A stretch of DNA of 64,000 bases from Flavobacteriales bacterium. Lineage in GTDB: Bacteria > Bacteroidota > Bacteroidia > Flavobacteriales_D > CAJJDF01. A program made the translations under genes and the position numbers. The stretch spans positions 62,001 through 126,000 of the forward strand of contig JABAYJ010000007.1 in NCBI GenBank assembly GCA_018609055.1, written 5' to 3'. Below are positions 52,929 through 62,532 of this stretch, piece after piece. Position 1 is the stretch's first letter, and the number at the start of each line of letters is the position of its first letter. The notes below the pieces were generated by a model. That model was given only the letters and a program-made list of their open reading frames with translations. It was not told where the DNA came from and did no database searches.

Positions 52929-53363
52929 ATGATTGTAGATTACTCAAATCGTCCTGTTCGTATCACTCGTGAAATAAATGAATTGGTTGGAAAACCATTT
53001 TCTATCAAAATGAGATTAATCCTAAAAGGAATAGGGTCACACAGAATGAAAATTGAAAAATCGAGCAAAGAGATATTCTTAAAGCTCTCTAAATTTCAAA
53101 ACATAAAGTATGGAAGTGTAGAAATTAGACCCAAAGGAATTCTTGTACACTTCAAGGATAACCTTACTCATTACGTTTGGGTTATTCCTTATTATAAACT
53201 AATGCTATATCAAACAGACTATGACAGCATTCATGCAGAGGGTAACTTTATCAATTTCAATAAATTATCATTGAAACAAACGAACATTAAGTTCTTTAAA
53301 AAATTAAACCACCTCAAAACCGAATATGTAGACACACATTTTGGTGGTGGACCCAATTCATAA
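52929..53363 (+). CDS. Uncharacterised 144-residue cytoplasmic protein
   Basis: The protein has mixed alpha/beta character and no signal or membrane segment. It shows SNRPVRITREINELVGKPF, then SHRMKIEKSSKEIFLKLSKF and HYVWVIPYYKLMLYQTD. It looks like a conserved Bacteroidota family, but I do not recognise it. A TAATTTAG sequence (one base off TAnnTTTG) lies 4 nt before the ATG, so its mRNA may also be almost leaderless. Divergent from the deformylase gene. Confidence 0.65.
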   Translation: MIVDYSNRPVRITREINELVGKPFSIKMRLILKGIGSHRMKIEKSSKEIFLKLSKFQNIKYGSVEIRPKGILVHFKDNLTHYVWVIPYYKLMLYQTDYDSIHAEGNFINFNKLSLKQTNIKFFKKLNHLKTEYVDTHFGGGPNS

Positions 53364-53443
53364 GTTATCAATATTGGACTTGTATTAATTTCTCATCAAA
53401 TTACTAGCACCTTATTATGAATTAAACTATTTTTAATTATCAA

Positions 53444-54601
53444 ATGAAAACTATGAAGACAAAACATATTATTTTTACTGCTGCAATCTCAGCATTGGCA
53501 GTGGTTTCTTGTAAAAAAGAAGATCCAAAAGCGGACTTTCAACCAATTACTCAGTATCAAAATTCTATACCAGAATTTTATAACCCTGTAAAATCAGGTG
53601 ATACATATGGAGCAAATACTCCAGATTATACTATCATAGCTAATGTTATGGATCAGGTAAGACTACCAAATGATTTAGATTTTAATACAACAGCAGGGAA
53701 AGAAAATGAATTGTGGATTGTAAACGAAGGAACTGTTAATTCTGGAAGTACAAATATTATTATTCAAAATGCAGGGCAAGATAACCAAATGGAATTATAC
53801 CGTAAAGATGGTAACTCTTGGCACTTTATGTCTTTATCAACTGCATTAGCGTTTAGTGAAGAAAATGGAAATTTCGGAACATCTCCAGGAGTTTATGATG
53901 CTAATCATAATGGTGGAGCACCATTTACTGGGCCATCACTTTGGTCTAGTGATTTATCAATCTTTGCTCAATATGCAGGAGCGGGAACAAATGGAAGTCA
54001 TTTAGATATGTTACATGAAAGTCCTTATTGTATGGGAATTGCATCTGAAGTAGATAACGCATTTTGGGTTTTTGATGGAGATGCTAATAACATTGTAAAG
54101 TATGATTTTAAAGATGATCACGGAGCAGGAATGCACGATCATTCAGATGCCGTAATCGCAAGATATACTGAAGCTTCTGTAACAAGAAAATCTGGTGTGC
54201 CAAGTCACATGATTTTAGACAAGAAAACTGGATGGCTATATATTTGCGATACAGGAGGAAAAAGAATAATGAGATTGAGAATAAGTGCAGGTAACATAAA
54301 GAGAAATCTAACTATGACTGAATCAGTATCATCTTATGTAGAAATGGAAAATGCAGAATGGGAGGTATTTGCTACTTCTAATTTAGTTGATCCTTGTGGA
54401 ATTGAAATTAGTGAAAATAGATTGTTTGTAAGTGATAATGCAACTAATGAGATTATTGCATATGATTTAGGTAGCAAAGAAGAGCTAGGTAGATTACAAA
54501 CAACAGCAACAAATATCAGAGGAATTAAAGTCGGACCTAATGGTAAGTTATGGTATGTTGATTATTCGGGTAACAAAGTAGTAAGAATTGATCCTAAATA
54601 A
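53444..54601 (+). CDS. Beta-propeller (NHL-like) lipoprotein
   Basis: The 385-residue protein has a lipoprotein signal (KTKHIIFTAAISALAVVSC) followed by Lys-Lys-Glu, and ATG at 53453 is an alternative start. The mature part carries repeats of an NHL/SMP-30-like propeller: NELWIVNEGT, FWVFDGDANNIVKYD, LYICDTGGKRIMRL, LFVSDNATNEIIAYD and GKLWYVDYSGNKVVRID. It should be a periplasmic or surface protein. The segment AGMHDHSDAV is His-rich. It is the first of four genes running to 57177 that end with a di-heme peroxidase gene. Confidence 0.78.
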   Translation: MKTMKTKHIIFTAAISALAVVSCKKEDPKADFQPITQYQNSIPEFYNPVKSGDTYGANTPDYTIIANVMDQVRLPNDLDFNTTAGKENELWIVNEGTVNSGSTNIIIQNAGQDNQMELYRKDGNSWHFMSLSTALAFSEENGNFGTSPGVYDANHNGGAPFTGPSLWSSDLSIFAQYAGAGTNGSHLDMLHESPYCMGIASEVDNAFWVFDGDANNIVKYDFKDDHGAGMHDHSDAVIARYTEASVTRKSGVPSHMILDKKTGWLYICDTGGKRIMRLRISAGNIKRNLTMTESVSSYVEMENAEWEVFATSNLVDPCGIEISENRLFVSDNATNEIIAYDLGSKEELGRLQTTATNIRGIKVGPNGKLWYVDYSGNKVVRIDPK

Positions 54602-54606
54602 AAAAC

Positions 54607-54996
54607 ATGAAAAACTTATTAATTATTATCGCTAGTTTAATGCTAGTATCGTTATCTGTTTCTTGTAAAAAGAAAGGATGTACAAATGAATATTGTGATA
54701 CTTACAATGAAAAAGCAAAGAAAGATGACGGTAGTTGCGAATGTAACGAAGGTGCCGCTTCTTTTTATGTAACTAAAAATGATGGACAAGTTGATATATT
54801 CATTGATGATGTAAAGCAAGGAACTATTACCGAATTTTTTGAAGGAGATGCACCAACATGTGGTCAAGATGGAACTCTTAAGATTGAGTTAAGTCCTGGT
54901 GTTTATCAAATGAAAGCTGTTGGAATATTAGGGGCAGAGTGGAATCGACAAATTGAAATCTCTGAAGGAGAATGTTCTCTTCAGATTTTAGATTAA
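54607..54996 (+). CDS. Small Cys-rich lipoprotein, unknown
   Basis: The 129-residue protein has a lipoprotein signal (KNLLIIIASLMLVSLSVSC) and a short Cys-rich segment (KKGCTNEYCDTYNEKAKKD, then CECNEG) that may form disulfides or bind metal, followed by a beta-rich domain. No family is recognised. It begins 5 nt after the propeller gene, so the two are co-transcribed. A strong terminator follows. Confidence 0.65.
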   Translation: MKNLLIIIASLMLVSLSVSCKKKGCTNEYCDTYNEKAKKDDGSCECNEGAASFYVTKNDGQVDIFIDDVKQGTITEFFEGDAPTCGQDGTLKIELSPGVYQMKAVGILGAEWNRQIEISEGECSLQILD

Positions 54997-55017
54997 ATTT
55001 TATCTCAATTAATTATA

Positions 55018-55050
55018 AAAGTCTCAGTGTTTTCACTGAGACTTTTTTTG
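55018..55050 (+). terminator. Rho-independent terminator
   Basis: A 12-bp stem (AAAGTCTCAGTG with CACTGAGACTTT, 55018-55045) has a 4-nt loop and a T7 run. Confidence 0.92.
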
Positions 55051-55081
55051 TTACATTTATATCTATAAACAAGAAGAAAAC

Positions 55082-55975
55082 ATGAAAAAAATACTTTTAA
55101 TATCTAGTCTTATTGCACTGTCAATTACTATCTCTGGTTGTATTTCTAATAAAATAAAGCATTCAGTAACACAAACTGCTTTGGTAAGTGGTAACTGCGG
55201 AATGTGCAAAGAAAAAATAGAAAAAGCTGGAACAGAAGCCAAAGTAAGCAAAGTAGAATGGTCTGCAGAGAATCAACTTGCAACCATTACTTACAATCCT
55301 CAAAAAACAACAAAAAGCAAAATACTAAGAAAAATTGCTGATGCAGGATATAGCAATGAAGCATTTAAAGCTGATGCTAAAGTGTACAGTGAACTACCTG
55401 GTTGTTGTCAATACTCGGAAAAGCAAAGTGAAAACGCACCAGACGAAGTAGTGGAAGAAAAGCCACACGACCATGATTCTCATGACCACAATCATCCTTA
55501 TATGTCAAAAACGACAGAGATTGACGATATGGAGAAAACTGGTTTAGAATGGCTGTACGAAGGTTGCTATAAACTAACTAATTCACTTAAAATAGGTGAT
55601 TACACTAGAACTGCTGATATTGCTGGGAGTATGTATAGAGGAATTGATTTGGTACAAGATTCATCTATTGATGAAAAGGCATTAATGACTTGGAAAAAAT
55701 TCAAAGCAGTAATTCAGGCAGATGTATCAGGTATTGCAAACTCTACAGATGTTAATAGCCAAAGGAAGTTTCTATCTCTTTTATCGCAAAATACTTTTGC
55801 TTTAATGAACCTAGACAAACCAAAATCAACAAGCTATTTATACTTATGTACATTTCCGGGAGGAATGCAAAACAAGCCTTATTATTGGGTAAGTAAATCT
55901 GAAATAGATAAAATTTCACCTTATGGGTTCAAAGATTTTTGTGGATCAGTCATAAATAAAGTCATTATTAAATAA
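55082..55975 (+). CDS. HMA-domain metal-binding lipoprotein with His-rich linker
   Basis: The 297-residue protein has a lipoprotein signal (lipobox SGC). A heavy-metal-associated (HMA) domain follows, with the CxxC site in SGNCGMCKEKIE at about 37-48 and the ITYNPQKTTKSKILRKI strand-helix. A linker is rich in His (PHDHDSHDHNHPY). The C-terminal 150 residues are of DUF3347-like helical type, by eye, with HMA-like Cys at LCTF and FCGSV. The design suggests periplasmic capture or transfer of copper or another soft metal. The di-heme peroxidase gene begins 35 nt after it. Confidence 0.78.
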   Translation: MKKILLISSLIALSITISGCISNKIKHSVTQTALVSGNCGMCKEKIEKAGTEAKVSKVEWSAENQLATITYNPQKTTKSKILRKIADAGYSNEAFKADAKVYSELPGCCQYSEKQSENAPDEVVEEKPHDHDSHDHNHPYMSKTTEIDDMEKTGLEWLYEGCYKLTNSLKIGDYTRTADIAGSMYRGIDLVQDSSIDEKALMTWKKFKAVIQADVSGIANSTDVNSQRKFLSLLSQNTFALMNLDKPKSTSYLYLCTFPGGMQNKPYYWVSKSEIDKISPYGFKDFCGSVINKVIIK

Positions 55976-56010
55976 ATAAAAGTGGGAGGGAAGCCTCTTA
56001 CAAAAACACT

Positions 56011-57177
56011 ATGAAACATTTTTTTACATCAAGAAAAAACTTTACTGTCTTAGCTATTACTCTTGTAATGGTGAGCATTACTGTTTCTAATTGTAAAAAA
56101 GATTCTCAATTTATAGAAGACGAACCACCAAGTTGGTATTTCGATTTGGCTGTACCAGTAATTCCTTATAATTACGAGAATCCTGGTTTACCTAGCTTTT
56201 TTTATTCAAGGCAAATTGTATTTGCTGATAACACACCAGCCGACAATCCAACAACCAATTGGGGAGCAACTCTTGGGAGAGTTTTATTTTACGACAAACG
56301 CTTATCTATAAACAACACCATTTCGTGTAGCTCATGCCACCAGCAAGAGTTTGGATTTAGCGATACTGCTCGATTAAGTAAAGGTTTTAATCATGGGCTA
56401 ACTGGAAGACATTCCATGGGATTAGTAAATGCCAAATATTACTCTAGCGGTAAGTTCTTTTGGGATGAAAGAGCCAGTTCGCTCGAAGATCAGGTTTTAC
56501 AACCCATACAGGATGCTATTGAAATGGGAATGACAATTGATTCTGTAATTAGTAAACTACAGAAGATTGATTATTACCCTGACTTATTCACCAAAGCCTT
56601 TGGCGATAACCAAATAGACTCTGTGCGCTTATCCAAAGCATTGTCGCAGTTTGTGCGATCGTTAGTTTCGTACCAATCTAAGTTTGATGTTGGCAGAAGC
56701 AGAGCCGATAGCTTTACACAACAGTTTGCCAATTTTACACCAAGTGAAAACAGAGGAAAAACTATATTCACAAGCAAGGGAACACTAACCTGCTCGGGAT
56801 GTCACATTACTGATGTGTTTATTGGCGACAACCCTCGTAACAATGGAATGAATATAGCAGTAGACAGTGGAGTAGGAGCTGTTTCCAATAATCCTATGGA
56901 CTTATTTACGTTTAAAACTCCGTCACTTAAGAATATTGCTGTTCGTCCTCCATACATGCACAATGGAGCTTTTGGCTCGCTTGAGGCTGTAATAAATCAT
57001 TATAGCGATAGCATTGCTGATCATGCTTTTTTAGACCCTCATTTTAGAACACCAAACGGACAAAACAACCAGTTTAATTTAACAGCTCAAGAAAAAACTG
57101 ATTTAATCAATTTCCTTAAAACCCTTACAGATGAAAAAATGCTGAAGGACAAGAAATTTAACGATCCTTTTTTGTAG
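56011..57177 (+). CDS. Third di-heme cytochrome c peroxidase/MauG-type protein
   Basis: The 388-residue protein has an N-terminal signal with Cys at residue 28 (ITVSNC), probably a lipoprotein. Haem sites are CSSCHQQEFGFSD and CSGCHITDVF; between and after them lie FFWDERASSLEDQ, SLKNIAVRPPYMHNGAF and FLKTLTDEKML. It is related to, but distinct from, the peroxidases at 15405 and 16510. Its place after the HMA/His-rich lipoprotein again pairs a di-heme enzyme with a likely metal-binding protein. Expected in the periplasm. Confidence 0.85.
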   Translation: MKHFFTSRKNFTVLAITLVMVSITVSNCKKDSQFIEDEPPSWYFDLAVPVIPYNYENPGLPSFFYSRQIVFADNTPADNPTTNWGATLGRVLFYDKRLSINNTISCSSCHQQEFGFSDTARLSKGFNHGLTGRHSMGLVNAKYYSSGKFFWDERASSLEDQVLQPIQDAIEMGMTIDSVISKLQKIDYYPDLFTKAFGDNQIDSVRLSKALSQFVRSLVSYQSKFDVGRSRADSFTQQFANFTPSENRGKTIFTSKGTLTCSGCHITDVFIGDNPRNNGMNIAVDSGVGAVSNNPMDLFTFKTPSLKNIAVRPPYMHNGAFGSLEAVINHYSDSIADHAFLDPHFRTPNGQNNQFNLTAQEKTDLINFLKTLTDEKMLKDKKFNDPFL

Positions 57178-57704
57178 CTAAAATCTAATTTATGTGTTCA
57201 AAATATAAATTAGAGAAAACACGGAGATAAACATCCAAAGGCTTACGGATAGTATCACTGGTTTTATTCCTGAGGATTTTAACTCCTTAATGGATAAAGA
57301 AGAGCCCACCAGAAATAAAGTTAACACCAACAACCTTTTGGATGACGGTTCAAATATTAGCTACTTCAAAATTAAATGGTGAAACTTATTATTCTTTAAA
57401 AGATGTTACAATTGAAGAAGTATCAAATGTAACTCTAAACATGACTATGGTTACCGAAGATGAATTAGAATCAATTCTACTCAGCTCTTTATAAACATAT
57501 CAATTTGTCTTATAATTTATATTATGTTAAATTGGTATTTCAATAACCTATATAGTTATTAACCCATAACTTCCATATTCTGGTTTAAATGGTTGAATTA
57601 AAAATTAAACGCGAGTATTTAGGATTGTAAAAAGGAAATTAAAAACTAGGACAAGTTTGTCTACTAATAATACGGAATAAACTTTCTTTTAGTTCAATTG
57701 GAAA
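57178..57704. other. Gene-poor interval
   Basis: Apart from one small frame (57342-57494) I see no gene. The interval starts with a perfect 10-bp inverted repeat (57184-57193 and 57205-57214, 11-nt loop) that is not followed by a T run, so it is a weak terminator candidate at best. The rest is AT-rich, with stops in all frames; it may be a decayed gene. Confidence 0.5.
57342..57494 (+). CDS. Possible small ORF or gene remnant (50 codons)
   Basis: ATG at 57342 begins MTVQILATSKLNGETYYSLK, and the frame runs to TAA at 57492, with a protein-like mix (many Thr, Glu, Val and no homopolymers). The frame is open 17 codons further upstream, to about 57291, without another start, so it could be the end of a decayed longer gene. 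I recognise no family, and neither promoter nor ribosome-binding site is evident. Low confidence that it is expressed. Confidence 0.25.
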   Translation: MTVQILATSKLNGETYYSLKDVTIEEVSNVTLNMTMVTEDELESILLSSL

Positions 57705-57737
57705 CAAAAAAAACTAGCTTCGGTTAAAAAGCTAGTT
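57705..57737 (-). terminator. Rho-independent terminator (minus strand)
   Basis: A 9-bp stem (AACTAGCTT with AAGCTAGTT, 57712-57737) is followed on the minus strand by a T8 run; it ends the TPR gene. Confidence 0.88.
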
Positions 57738-57769
57738 CTAATATATCAGTTAATATAACTGAGTATTAA

Positions 57770-58894
57770 TTATTTGATAATCTTATCAGCTTGTCTAGTT
57801 AAGTTGTAAAAATTGTTCAAGATTCTTTTTAATCCATCTTCTTTTTCTACTTCATAAGCTTTTTCTACAAAAGGAAGAACTTCCATGATGTAATCGTTTC
57901 TTTCTTTTTTAGCAGCATCAAACTTTGCAGACTCGCTAAAAGGAATTGCCTGTGCAGCTTCATTCATTTCCACTACTTTATTGTTGTAAGCAGCACATAA
58001 GTTAAATGTTGCGTTATAGTTTCTTGGCTCAATTTCTAATGCTTTTTTGTATGCAGCAATTGCTTTGTCATACATTTCTAAGTCATTGTAAGTAATACCT
58101 GCAGCATACTGTAGGTTGTAGTTTTTTGGATCGTTAGCTAATGCTTTCTCTAAAGAAGCTTTTGCTTTTTCAAACTCTTTGTTTTCGATAAGGATTTTAG
58201 CGTCATTCAATACGATTGCAGCTTCATTTGGATATTTTACTTTAGCTTCAGCTAAAATCTTAGCAGCTTCCTCTTTTTTATCAGCTTTGTTGTAAGCATC
58301 CATTAACTTAAGGTAAACATCTGCTCCACCATAGTTATAGCTTACACATTTTTTGTAGTTAGTAATTGCTCCATCCCAGTTTTCGATAAGACTTGCAGCC
58401 ATTGCTCCATTGTATGCTCCAATTGTATCTGTTAAGTTCAATACTTTAGCATACTCTTGTGATGCTGTAAAATTTGCAAAAGCTCCTTCGTAATCTTTGC
58501 TGTTGTATTTCTCTATACCAATAGTTAAAGAAGTATTGTACATAGGTGCAGCCAAGTTTCTTAATTTGGATTTGTAATCTCCATCTTTATCTAATTTTGC
58601 CGATTTTTTCATTGCAGCCAAAACTTCTTCAGAAAAATTAATGGTCTTCTTTAATTCCATTGCATCTTTCTTTTTAGATTCAGAAATATGAGAATAAATT
58701 AAAGCCTTGTAATACCAAGTTTTTGCTTTTTTTTTAGTGTCTTCATGCTTACAAGCTTTATCTATATAAGGTTTTGCAGCTACATGATAACCATTCTTGT
58801 CTTTCATTATTGCTGTCGTTACATTCTTCTTTTGCGCCATACCTGCAAAAGCAATGGTAACCATAAGTCCTAATAGTGCTATATTCTTTTTCAT
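57770..58894 (-). CDS. Exported tetratricopeptide-repeat protein
   Basis: The 374-residue protein has a signal peptide (MKKNIALLGLMVTIAFAGMA) and then several TPR helix pairs; clear copies include YNSKDYEGAFANFTASQEYA, then NWDGAITNYKKCVSYNYGGA and YDKAIAAYKKALEIEPRNYN. TPR proteins form scaffolds for protein complexes, so this one is probably a periplasmic adaptor. The partner is unknown. It lies between the di-heme peroxidase cluster and the bS21 genes, with its own terminator. Confidence 0.85.
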   Translation of the reverse strand: MKKNIALLGLMVTIAFAGMAQKKNVTTAIMKDKNGYHVAAKPYIDKACKHEDTKKKAKTWYYKALIYSHISESKKKDAMELKKTINFSEEVLAAMKKSAKLDKDGDYKSKLRNLAAPMYNTSLTIGIEKYNSKDYEGAFANFTASQEYAKVLNLTDTIGAYNGAMAASLIENWDGAITNYKKCVSYNYGGADVYLKLMDAYNKADKKEEAAKILAEAKVKYPNEAAIVLNDAKILIENKEFEKAKASLEKALANDPKNYNLQYAAGITYNDLEMYDKAIAAYKKALEIEPRNYNATFNLCAAYNNKVVEMNEAAQAIPFSESAKFDAAKKERNDYIMEVLPFVEKAYEVEKEDGLKRILNNFYNLTRQADKIIK

Positions 58895-59148
58895 TGATTA
58901 TTAATTTAATGTTGTTTGTTAATAGTTAGATGCAATTACCTTGCATTTTCCATAATGGGTTATTCAATAAGTTTGCCAAAGTTCCTAAGATTAATAAATT
59001 AGGAATAAATTAACACTCTCACACAACAAATATAAAAATGTTGCCTTTATATAGCAAGAAATATGAATATGATTGTAAAATTTATTTAGGTAATGAAGTT
59101 TATTTTCTTAACTTCGTGCTCAATAAAATAAAATTAGCAGAAAAGCAT

Positions 59149-59343
59149 ATGATTATTATTCAAGTAAAAGAAGGTGAAAACATTGAAAGAGCCTTAAAAA
59201 GATATAAAAACAAACACAGAAGTGTGCAAATAACTAAGCAGTTAAGAGCTAGAAAAAACTATATCAAGCCAACAGTTGCTAATAGAGTTCAGAAGTTAAA
59301 AGCAGTTTATATCAATCAAAAAGTACTTAGAGAAGACATCTAG
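59149..59343 (+). CDS. rpsU: Small ribosomal subunit protein bS21
   Basis: The frame is open from 59038, but the bS21 sequence begins at the Met at 59149 (MIIIQVKEGENIERALKRYK), so I choose that start (64 residues). It continues with RSVQITKQLRARKNYIKP and ends KVLREDI, the Bacteroidota type of bS21. bS21 sits at the platform near the 3' end of 16S rRNA; in Bacteroidota it helps to hide the anti-Shine-Dalgarno sequence. I see no strong Shine-Dalgarno upstream of this gene. A hairpin terminator follows directly. Confidence 0.92.
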   Translation: MIIIQVKEGENIERALKRYKNKHRSVQITKQLRARKNYIKPTVANRVQKLKAVYINQKVLREDI

Positions 59344-59367
59344 TAGATTTGTCTTTCCACTATATTT

Positions 59368-59399
59368 AAAAACTCTTTATTTTATAAAGAGTTTTTTTT
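59368..59399 (+). terminator. Rho-independent terminator of rpsU
   Basis: A 12-bp stem (AAAACTCTTTAT with ATAAAGAGTTTT, 59369-59395) has a 3-nt loop and continues into a T run. Confidence 0.9.
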
Positions 59400-59488
59400 G
59401 TGCCCTAAAGTTTCATCTGTTTCAATCCATTTTTTGTTGGTTTAAGTTTTATTCATTAAACTTAAAGTAAACCAATATCTTAAAAACT

Positions 59489-59734
59489 ATGAGAGATGCT
59501 ATAAGACGTTATAGAAACAAACACAAGAAAGTTCAATTATTGAAGCAATTGCGACAAAGAAAACATTTTAGTAATCCAACTGGTGATATTGAATCTGAAA
59601 TGGATAAGGCCTTAGCAATTACTGATCTTGAATTAACTAACATGAAAGAAGGTAAGCGTAAAAGAAAAATCCATAGAAAACAAGAGATAGAGAAAGCAGT
59701 TTACAAAGAAGCACTAACAAGTAAAGAGGTATAA
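59489..59734 (+). CDS. N-terminally truncated bS21-like paralogue with extended C terminus
   Basis: The 81-residue basic protein begins MRDAIRRYRNKHKKVQLLKQ and continues LRQRKHFSNPT, which lines up with IERALKRYKNKHRSVQITKQ and LRARKNYIKPT of bS21 just upstream. The first beta-strand of bS21 (MIIIQVKEGEN) is missing because an in-frame TAA lies 21-23 nt before the ATG, while the C terminus is about 20 residues longer, with KEGKRKRKIHRKQEIEKAV. It has its own upstream gap after the rpsU terminator. It could be a divergent ribosomal protein or a decoy. Confidence 0.65.
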   Translation: MRDAIRRYRNKHKKVQLLKQLRQRKHFSNPTGDIESEMDKALAITDLELTNMKEGKRKRKIHRKQEIEKAVYKEALTSKEV

Positions 59735-59754
59735 ATCTTAAAAACATAACCTAT

Positions 59755-59910
59755 ATGGCTAAGAAATGGAAAAAGAAATTAGAGAAATCTAAAGTAATTA
59801 GAATAGTGAGAGAAAGGGATTTGAATTCTTCATCTGATGAAAATTCTCAAGATAATTCGAATACAATCACTAAAGACAAAAAAGATAAAATGAAAAATGA
59901 TGAAGAATAA
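59755..59910 (+). CDS. Small charged protein downstream of the bS21 paralogue
   Basis: A 51-codon frame (MAKKWKKKLEKSKVIRIVRE, then an acidic Ser/Asn/Asp-rich half ending MKNDEE) starts 20 nt after the bS21-like gene. The sharply bipolar composition, basic then acidic, is not random-looking, and the frame would form an operon with the paralogue. No family is recognised. It could be a small ribosome- or RNA-associated protein. Confidence 0.4.
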   Translation: MAKKWKKKLEKSKVIRIVRERDLNSSSDENSQDNSNTITKDKKDKMKNDEE

Positions 59911-59935
59911 ATCTACATCACATTTAAAACCATAA

Positions 59936-59972
59936 AAAAAGCCTTTTCAGATTATTCTGAAAAGGCTTTTTA
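59936..59972. terminator. Bidirectional terminator
   Basis: A 15-bp stem (AAAAAGCCTTTTCAG with CTGAAAAGGCTTTTT, 59936-59971) has a 6-nt loop; it serves the small genes and gyrA from opposite sides. Confidence 0.93.
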
Positions 59973-59991
59973 AGATTAGTTACGTTTTAGT

Positions 59992-62532
59992 TTATTCTTC
60001 CGAATCGTCAGACACTGGTGCTGAATCATCTCCTTCAAGATTCGTATCACTTAAGTCAATAACTTCATCAGACATTTCGTCTTCGTCATCTCCTCCACCA
60101 GCAATTTTAGCTACTGCAGCAATTCCATCTTTACCTTTCAGGTTAATTAATCTTACTCCTTGTGTTGCTCTTCCCATTACTCTCAGTCCAGAAACCTTAA
60201 GTCTTATAGCAATACCAGATTTATTGATAATCATTAAATCATCTTCATCCGATACATTTTTAAGTGAGATTAACTCTCCTGTTTTGTCCGTGATGTTAAT
60301 TGTTTTAACTCCCTTCCCTCCTCTTTTTGTAATTCTGTAATCACTTACAACAGATCGTTTTCCATATCCATTTTCAGAAACCACCATTACGTTAGCTTCT
60401 TCGTTTTCTACGCAAATCATTCCAACTACTTCGTCTTTCTTTTCGTCAGTAAGTCTTATTCCTCTTACACCAGAAGCAGTTCTTCCCATTGATCTTACAT
60501 CCTGCTCATTAAATCTAATAGCTTTACCAGATTTAAGTGCCATCATAATTTCATTAGAACCATTTGTGATTTTTGCTTCAAGCAACTGATCATCTTCACG
60601 GATTGTAATTGCATTAATTCCATTTGTTCTTGGTCTAGAGTATGATTCAAGAGATGTTTTCTTAATCACCCCTTTCTTAGTACACATGATAATGAAGTTA
60701 TTCTTGATGTAATCTTCATCTTTCAGGTCACCCGTATTGATGTAAGCCATTACCTTGTCATCTTGCTCAATGTTTATAAGGTTTTGGATAGCTCTTCCTT
60801 TAGTCAACTTCCCTCCTTCAGGAATTTCGAATACTCTCATCCAGAAACATTTCCCTTTTTCGGTAAATATCAATAAGTAATTGTGGTTTGTTGCCACAAA
60901 TAACTCCTGGATAAAATCTTTGTCTCTTGTTGTAGAACCTTTAGATCCTACTCCTCCTCTATTTTGTACTCTATATTCAGATAATGAAGTTCTTTTGATA
61001 TAACCAGCATGCGAAATAGTAATAACCACTTCGTTATCTGGAATCAAATCTTCAATTCTCATTTCATTTGCAGAATACTCAATTACCGATCTTCTTTCGT
61101 CTCCGTACTTTTCTTTGATGTAAGCAAGTTCTTCCTTAATAATAGACATTCTTCTTTCTTCGTTATCAAGAATATCTTTTAAGTCATTAATAGTAATCAT
61201 TAATGCATCATACTCAGCTCTTAATTTGTCTTGTTCAAGTCCAGTTAACTGTCTCAATCTCATTTCTACAATCGCTCTCGACTGTATGTCCGATAAATTG
61301 AAAGTAGTAATTAACTTTTCTCTTGCTTCGTCTGGGCTTTTAGATGCTCTAATTAATTTAATTACTTCATCAATATTATCTGATGCAATTATTAATCCTT
61401 CTAAAATATGAGCTCTTTCCTCTGCTTTTCTTAATTCGTATTTTGTTCTTCTTACAATTACTTCATGTCTGTGTTCTACGAAATAATGAATCAGTTCTTT
61501 TAAGTTAAGTAACCTTGGTCTACCATCAACTAAACATATGTTATTACATGAAAATGAGGTTTGTAGAGCTGTATACTTAAATAATTTGTTTAAAACTACA
61601 TTAGGAATACAATCACGTTTCAATTCATAAACGATTCTCATTCCATTTCTATCCGATTCATCTCTAATATCAGATATTCCAGTGATTTTTTCATCATTAA
61701 CAAGATCAGCAGTTTTCTTAATCATGTCTCCCTTGTTCACTTGGTAAGGGATTTCTGTTACGATAATTGCTTCTTTTCCTTCTCTTATTTCTTCGATGGC
61801 AGCTTTCGCTCTCATCACTATTCTTCCTTTTCCAGTTTCAAATGCTTGCTTTACCCCTTCGTATCCATAAATGATTCCTCCAGTTGGAAAATCTGGTGCT
61901 TTCACATGCTCCATCAATTCAGAGATTTCAATATCTCTGTTATCAATGTAAGCAACAGTTGCATCAATTACTTCTGTTAAGTTGTGTGGCGCCATGTTAG
62001 TGGCCATACCAACAGCAATTCCACTACCTCCATTCACCAATAATCCTGGTATTTTGGTTGGTAGCACTGTTGGCTCCATTAACGAATCATCAAAGTTTGG
62101 TGAAAAATCAACTGTATCTTTATCAATATCATTAAGCATCTCTTCAGCAATCTTTCTTAATCTTGCTTCTGTATACCTCATTGCTGCCGGATTATCTCCG
62201 TCAATCGACCCAAAGTTACCCTGTCCGTCAACCAATGGATATCTTAATGACCACTCTTGTGCCATACGAACCATTGCATCATAAACTGAAGTATCTCCGT
62301 GTGGGTGATACTTACCAAGTACTTCCCCTACAATTCTTGCTGATTTTTTGTGTGCTTTGCTAGAAGTTACACCAAGATCTAACATTCCGTAAAGTACTCT
62401 TCTGTGAACTGGTTTAAGTCCATCTCGTACATCTGGTAATGCTCTTGAAACTATTACTGACATTGAATAATCAATGTAAGCTGATTTCATTTCATCTTCA
62501 ATGTTTATTTTTATAACTCTTCCTCCTGCCAT
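59992..62532 (-). CDS. gyrA: DNA gyrase subunit A
   Basis: The 846-residue type II topoisomerase subunit is full length. The N terminus includes [20 protein letters not shown]; the quinolone region is [20 protein letters not shown], where the residue matching E. coli Ser83 is Thr and Asp87 is kept. The catalytic Tyr is in [10 protein letters not shown]. The C-terminal wrapping domain has [14 protein letters not shown] at the place of the GyrA box, as usual in Bacteroidota, not the classical QRRGGKG. An acidic tail ([12 protein letters not shown]) ends the protein. It supercoils DNA with GyrB, not in this window. Divergent from clpC. Confidence 0.95.
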   Translation of the reverse strand: MAGGRVIKINIEDEMKSAYIDYSMSVIVSRALPDVRDGLKPVHRRVLYGMLDLGVTSSKAHKKSARIVGEVLGKYHPHGDTSVYDAMVRMAQEWSLRYPLVDGQGNFGSIDGDNPAAMRYTEARLRKIAEEMLNDIDKDTVDFSPNFDDSLMEPTVLPTKIPGLLVNGGSGIAVGMATNMAPHNLTEVIDATVAYIDNRDIEISELMEHVKAPDFPTGGIIYGYEGVKQAFETGKGRIVMRAKAAIEEIREGKEAIIVTEIPYQVNKGDMIKKTADLVNDEKITGISDIRDESDRNGMRIVYELKRDCIPNVVLNKLFKYTALQTSFSCNNICLVDGRPRLLNLKELIHYFVEHRHEVIVRRTKYELRKAEERAHILEGLIIASDNIDEVIKLIRASKSPDEAREKLITTFNLSDIQSRAIVEMRLRQLTGLEQDKLRAEYDALMITINDLKDILDNEERRMSIIKEELAYIKEKYGDERRSVIEYSANEMRIEDLIPDNEVVITISHAGYIKRTSLSEYRVQNRGGVGSKGSTTRDKDFIQELFVATNHNYLLIFTEKGKCFWMRVFEIPEGGKLTKGRAIQNLINIEQDDKVMAYINTGDLKDEDYIKNNFIIMCTKKGVIKKTSLESYSRPRTNGINAITIREDDQLLEAKITNGSNEIMMALKSGKAIRFNEQDVRSMGRTASGVRGIRLTDEKKDEVVGMICVENEEANVMVVSENGYGKRSVVSDYRITKRGGKGVKTINITDKTGELISLKNVSDEDDLMIINKSGIAIRLKVSGLRVMGRATQGVRLINLKGKDGIAAVAKIAGGGDDEDEMSDEVIDLSDTNLEGDDSAPVSDDSEE

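Noticed and set aside
57340..57360. tRNA-like GGTTCAAAT (T-loop resemblance)
   Set aside because: No acceptor stem, anticodon stem or D-loop could be drawn around it; it falls inside the small reading frame.
59992..62532. Quinolone-resistance change in GyrA (Thr at the Ser83 position)
   Set aside because: Thr is the normal residue at this position in several susceptible bacteria and Asp87 is unchanged, so resistance is not indicated.
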